This document shows, piece by piece, positions 23,771 to 26,393 of a stretch of 26,393 bases of DNA. Source of the stretch: Planctomycetota bacterium (GTDB lineage: Bacteria > Planctomycetota > Planctomycetia > Pirellulales > Pirellulaceae); assembly GCA_026692885.1 (NCBI GenBank), contig JAPLNJ010000224.1, positions 1 to 26,393 on the forward strand. Direction: 5' to 3'. Under the pieces are notes generated by a model, which saw only the letters and a program-made list of their open reading frames with translations, made no database searches and was not told where the DNA came from. Made by a program: the position numbers and the translations under genes. Positions within the stretch are counted from its first letter, which is position 1, and every line of letters starts with the position of its first letter.

Positions 23771-25319
23771 ATGAATCGTACAAGCGTGGTGCGTGGGCAG
23801 TGGCATGCGTGCACGTCAGGTATCTCCGGTAGCCGGACTTGTTGCCCGGCGGCAATTCTCGTGGCTTGGATACTTCTCGCCGCACAGGGCTGGGCGGCCC
23901 AACCCGACCCTGACCTGTACGTCTCGCTTCACGGCAACGACGCCTGGAGTGGCCGGCAAGCCGAACCCAATCCGGCCAAAACGGACGGCCCACTGGCAAC
24001 CATCGAGCGTGCGCAGCAGATCACTGACCTACGTCCCCCTGCCGGGCGAGCAGCCGGAGAAGAGCGTGGTTATCGCCCCGCGGTTGGAGCGACTGGTGGT
24101 GGTCGAGGGTGATGTGAAGGAGCAGCGCTGGGTTCAATATATTCACCTGCGCGGCCTGACGTTTGCCCACGGCAACTGGATCATGCCCGCCGGGGGTCAG
24201 GCGTTCGGCCAGGCGGAGGTGAATCTGGATGGGGCCGTTTCCGTAATCGGGGGGCGGAATCTAGTGATCAATGGTTGTGCCGTGCGACACGTGGGCGGCT
24301 ATGCGATGGCTTTTGGGGCGGGCTGCCGCAACAACCTCGTCGAAAATTGCGCGATGGTGGATCCGGCCGCTGGAGGCGTGAAGATTGGCCACGCCGGCAG
24401 TAGCCCTTTGGTTGGCTGGGTTACTGAAAACGATCCCGAAAAAATCCCCTCGCATCACACCGTGCGCCAGTGCCTCATCGCCCACGGCGGCCGGATGCAC
24501 GCAGCCGGGGTGGGCGTTTGGGTCGCCCATTCTCCACACAACGTCATCGAGCACAACGACATCTACGACTTCTACTACACCGGGATTTCCGTGGGCTGGA
24601 CCTGGGGCTATGGTCCCAGCCACACCCATCACAACGACATCGGCTTCAACCACGTCCATACCATCGGACAAGGCGTCTTGTCAGATATGGGCGGCATCTA
24701 CACCTTGGGAGTTTCGCCTGGCACCCGGGTCCACGACAATCGTTTCCACGACATCCAGTCTTACAATCGCGGGTATGGCGGCTATGGTCTTTATACCGAC
24801 GAGGGTTCCACCGACATCGTCATGGAAAACAACCTCGTCTACCGCGCTAGTTCGGGCGGGTTCCACCAGCACTACGGCAAGGAGAACCGTATCCAGAACA
24901 ACATTTTCGCCTTTGGCAGTGACGCTCAGTTCCAGCGGACCCGGCCCGAGCCCCATACGTCCTTCATCCTGGAGCGGAACATCGTCTACTACGACAATGC
25001 CAATCTCGTGCTCGGCAACAACTGGTGGGACAGCCACTTCAAACTGGATTACAACGTCTATTGGAACTCCGGGGCCAAACCGATTCGGATGTTCGCCGAG
25101 TTCACGTTCCCGCAATGGCAGCAGAAGTTCAACCAGGATCAGCATTCGATTATTGCCGATCCGCTGTTCGTCGCCCCGGAGAAGGATGATTTCCGGCTCA
25201 AGGAGGATTCGCCGACGATGAAGCTCGGCTTCAAGCAATTCGATGCCTCCCAGGCGGGGAAAACCACGCCGCCCCTGCTGACCCGCGACCTGCCAGCTGT
25301 GCCGAAGGCGTTTGAATAG
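23771..25319 (+). pseudogene. Broken secreted right-handed beta-helix protein gene
   Basis: The ATG at 23771 follows GGGAG (23760-23764) and encodes a signal peptide (hydrophobic CCPAAILVAWILLAAQGWA). The mature start DLYVSLHGNDAWSGRQAEPN...DGPLATIERAQQ is the classic opening of secreted beta-helix polysaccharide-acting proteins. Near base 24020 the coding signal jumps to another frame, resuming at LTYVPLPGEQPEKSVVIAPR and running to the TAG before 25320. In relatives I recall, these two segments are separated by a long stretch including the first beta-helix coils, so the junction looks like an internal deletion plus a frame change. The downstream part (QYIHLRGLTFAHGNW, NLVENCAMVDPAAGGVKIG, HNVIEHNDIYDFYYTGIS) forms intact helix coils. 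A GH141-like role is possible but unproven. Sequencing or assembly error at the junction cannot be excluded. Confidence 0.75.
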
Positions 25320-25670
25320 GAGATCACGCCAGGCGGATGGCAAGGCCGGGGCACGGATGAGGAATGCGGAAGGCCACAAAAAATCGTTGTTCTGACAAGC
25401 CGAGTGATGGCATCGTCCAGCGACAAGATCCTTCGGTTTTCTTCCTGGATGGTCATCCGAGCCCCGACTTTGCCATCCGTGCTATCCCGTGGCGGGGTCG
25501 AACAAGGCAAACTCAACCGCGCACAGCATCACTAACGCAGAATAGAAACCGAATCAAATCGATTGGCCTTGACGGGACCAAACTGAACACGCCAGCGAGG
25601 ACCTGAATTCTGGCGAATTCAGCTGCATTCCGAGGACGACCGGTTGCGCCCCTCAGAAACGCGGTACTGT
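25320..25670. other. Intergenic region between convergent genes
   Basis: About 350 bases separating the beta-helix gene from the M28 peptidase gene. The short frames present lack ribosome sites and protein-like composition. The only structure noted is the palindrome at 25603-25622. Confidence 0.55.
25603..25622. repeat. Perfect 8-bp hairpin (CTGAATTC-tggc-GAATTCAG)
   Basis: A perfect inverted repeat with a four-base loop, 48 bases from the M28 peptidase stop. It lies between convergent genes and may help end transcription, though no T-run follows. Confidence 0.7.
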
Positions 25671-26393
25671 TCATTGCGGCGGATCGAGCGTGAGTTCGAC
25701 GGCGATGGTCTCGCTGCCTCGCCGCACGACCGTCTTCACGCGATCGCCGGCCTTGTGTTTCCTCAAGGCATTCAAGAAATCGTCAGGAGAGGCAATCTTG
25801 GTTTCGCCGAACTCGACCACGTTGTCCCCGGCCCGCAGCCCGGCCCGCTCAGCCGGGCCTCCCTTGATTACGGCCCCCATAGAAAAGCCCGGACCATTGG
25901 AGAGAAAGGCCGGTAGACATCCGAAGAGCGGCTGCAATCGCCCGTCGATCAGCTCCCGCAGGAATGGGCCCACTTTCATGTACTCGGGCCGTGCTGGCGC
26001 CTGGGCCAGTTCCACGACCGCGGCTTGCGTCAGGGACACGATGCGCCGCATACCGGGCACGTTCAGCGTCTCGGCCTTGTCGCTGGTGCGGTGATACTCG
26101 GAGTGCATGCCGGTAAAGAAGTGCATGACGGGCACGCCCTTGCCATAGAAAGGTGCCTGATCGCTCGGCCCCGGCCCGCCCGGCACCCGGCTGAGTTCCA
26201 GGTGCTCTGCCTGGCCGATTTTTTCTAGCAGCGGGCCGAACGACTTGCCGCTGCCGCTGTCGAGCACCAGCACCCGGTCTTCGCGCAGCCGGCCCACCAT
26301 GTCCAAATTCACCATGGCCACCGTCTTCTCGATCGGAACCAGCGGGTGCTGAACATAATGGTGGCTGCCGTGCAATCCCGTTTCTTCGGCGGT
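25671..26393 (-). CDS. M28-family zinc peptidase with PDZ domain (5' end outside window)
   Basis: The frame is open to the right edge, giving the last 240 residues. It starts at TAEETGLHGSHHYV, the M28 segment with the Glu-Glu pair (general base and metal ligand). It continues MVNLDMVGRL (metal-ligand Asp) and MHSEYHRTSDKAETLN (metal-ligand His). The first metal-binding motif lies outside the window. Residues about 155-240 of the visible part form a C-terminal PDZ domain (GAVIKGGPAERAGLRAGDNV, then VVRRGSETIAVELTL). M28 members with PDZ domains are usually exported aminopeptidases. The TTG inside this frame is not a start. It converges with the broken beta-helix gene. Confidence 0.9.
   Translation of the reverse strand, partial: TAEETGLHGSHHYVQHPLVPIEKTVAMVNLDMVGRLREDRVLVLDSGSGKSFGPLLEKIGQAEHLELSRVPGGPGPSDQAPFYGKGVPVMHFFTGMHSEYHRTSDKAETLNVPGMRRIVSLTQAAVVELAQAPARPEYMKVGPFLRELIDGRLQPLFGCLPAFLSNGPGFSMGAVIKGGPAERAGLRAGDNVVEFGETKIASPDDFLNALRKHKAGDRVKTVVRRGSETIAVELTLDPPQ

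Noticed and set aside
25364..25606. Plus-strand 80-codon frame between the beta-helix and M28 genes
   Set aside because: Low-complexity basic composition, no ribosome site, and an overlapping minus frame equally open.

Overview
The window looks like a chromosomal segment of a Planctomycetota bacterium, most likely of the Pirellulales type, with high GC. The evidence is an LEPR-XLL N-terminus and a dockerin on a giant secreted protein, TPR lipoproteins, a plasmid-related-protein family member, a Tat-exported GH20 enzyme, and intergenic spaces full of palindromic MITE-like repeats. The assignment is by inference; no rRNA or tRNA was seen.

Layout. Positions 1-3600 are an accessory, eroded region: a truncated subtilisin-like fragment, two small hypothetical genes (one a membrane protein), a HEVAH metallopeptidase-like gene, a TPR lipoprotein, and a minus-strand cluster of three small genes. 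In that cluster the last gene has lost its usual C-terminus at a telomere-like hexamer tract. Positions 3651-5543 encode 4-alpha-glucanotransferase (malQ, minus). Positions 6236-6808 encode an excisionase-type HTH fused to a degenerate receiver domain. It is followed by a run of hairpins ending in a textbook UUCG terminator, a candidate structured RNA. A 385-bp MITE-like element with a perfect 35-bp internal palindrome sits directly in front of moaC (7449-7943). MoaC converges on a secreted GH20 enzyme, and the two genes share the four bases of their stops. A second MITE-like element separates GH20 from a B12-binding-type radical SAM protein (9887-11599).

The core is a single minus-strand gene of about 9.4 kb (11722 to about 21081) encoding an exported multidomain protein: subtilase, CSLREA/beta-helix, SdrD/Cna-B-like modules, Ig-like modules and dockerin. 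Three seven-unit propeller-type repeat arrays (two PD40-like with a 58-residue period, one FG-GAP/VCBS-like) lie inside other domains rather than between them. Upstream is a secreted GH71/99-like glycosidase with a CBM9-like C-terminus. Then comes a repeat-rich gap and a secreted beta-helix protein gene broken by a frame change and apparent internal deletion (23771-25319). The right edge holds the C-terminal part of an exported M28 aminopeptidase with a PDZ domain.

Taken together, much of 7.9-26.4 kb encodes exported proteins for polymer or glycan breakdown (GH20, GH71/99-like, beta-helix, subtilase/dockerin, M28). The genes are mostly separate transcription units with repeat elements between them, not one obvious operon. 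No transposase, integrase, CRISPR array, tRNA or known defence system was found. The strongest candidates for something undescribed are the nested-propeller architecture and the hairpin cluster at 6868-7011.
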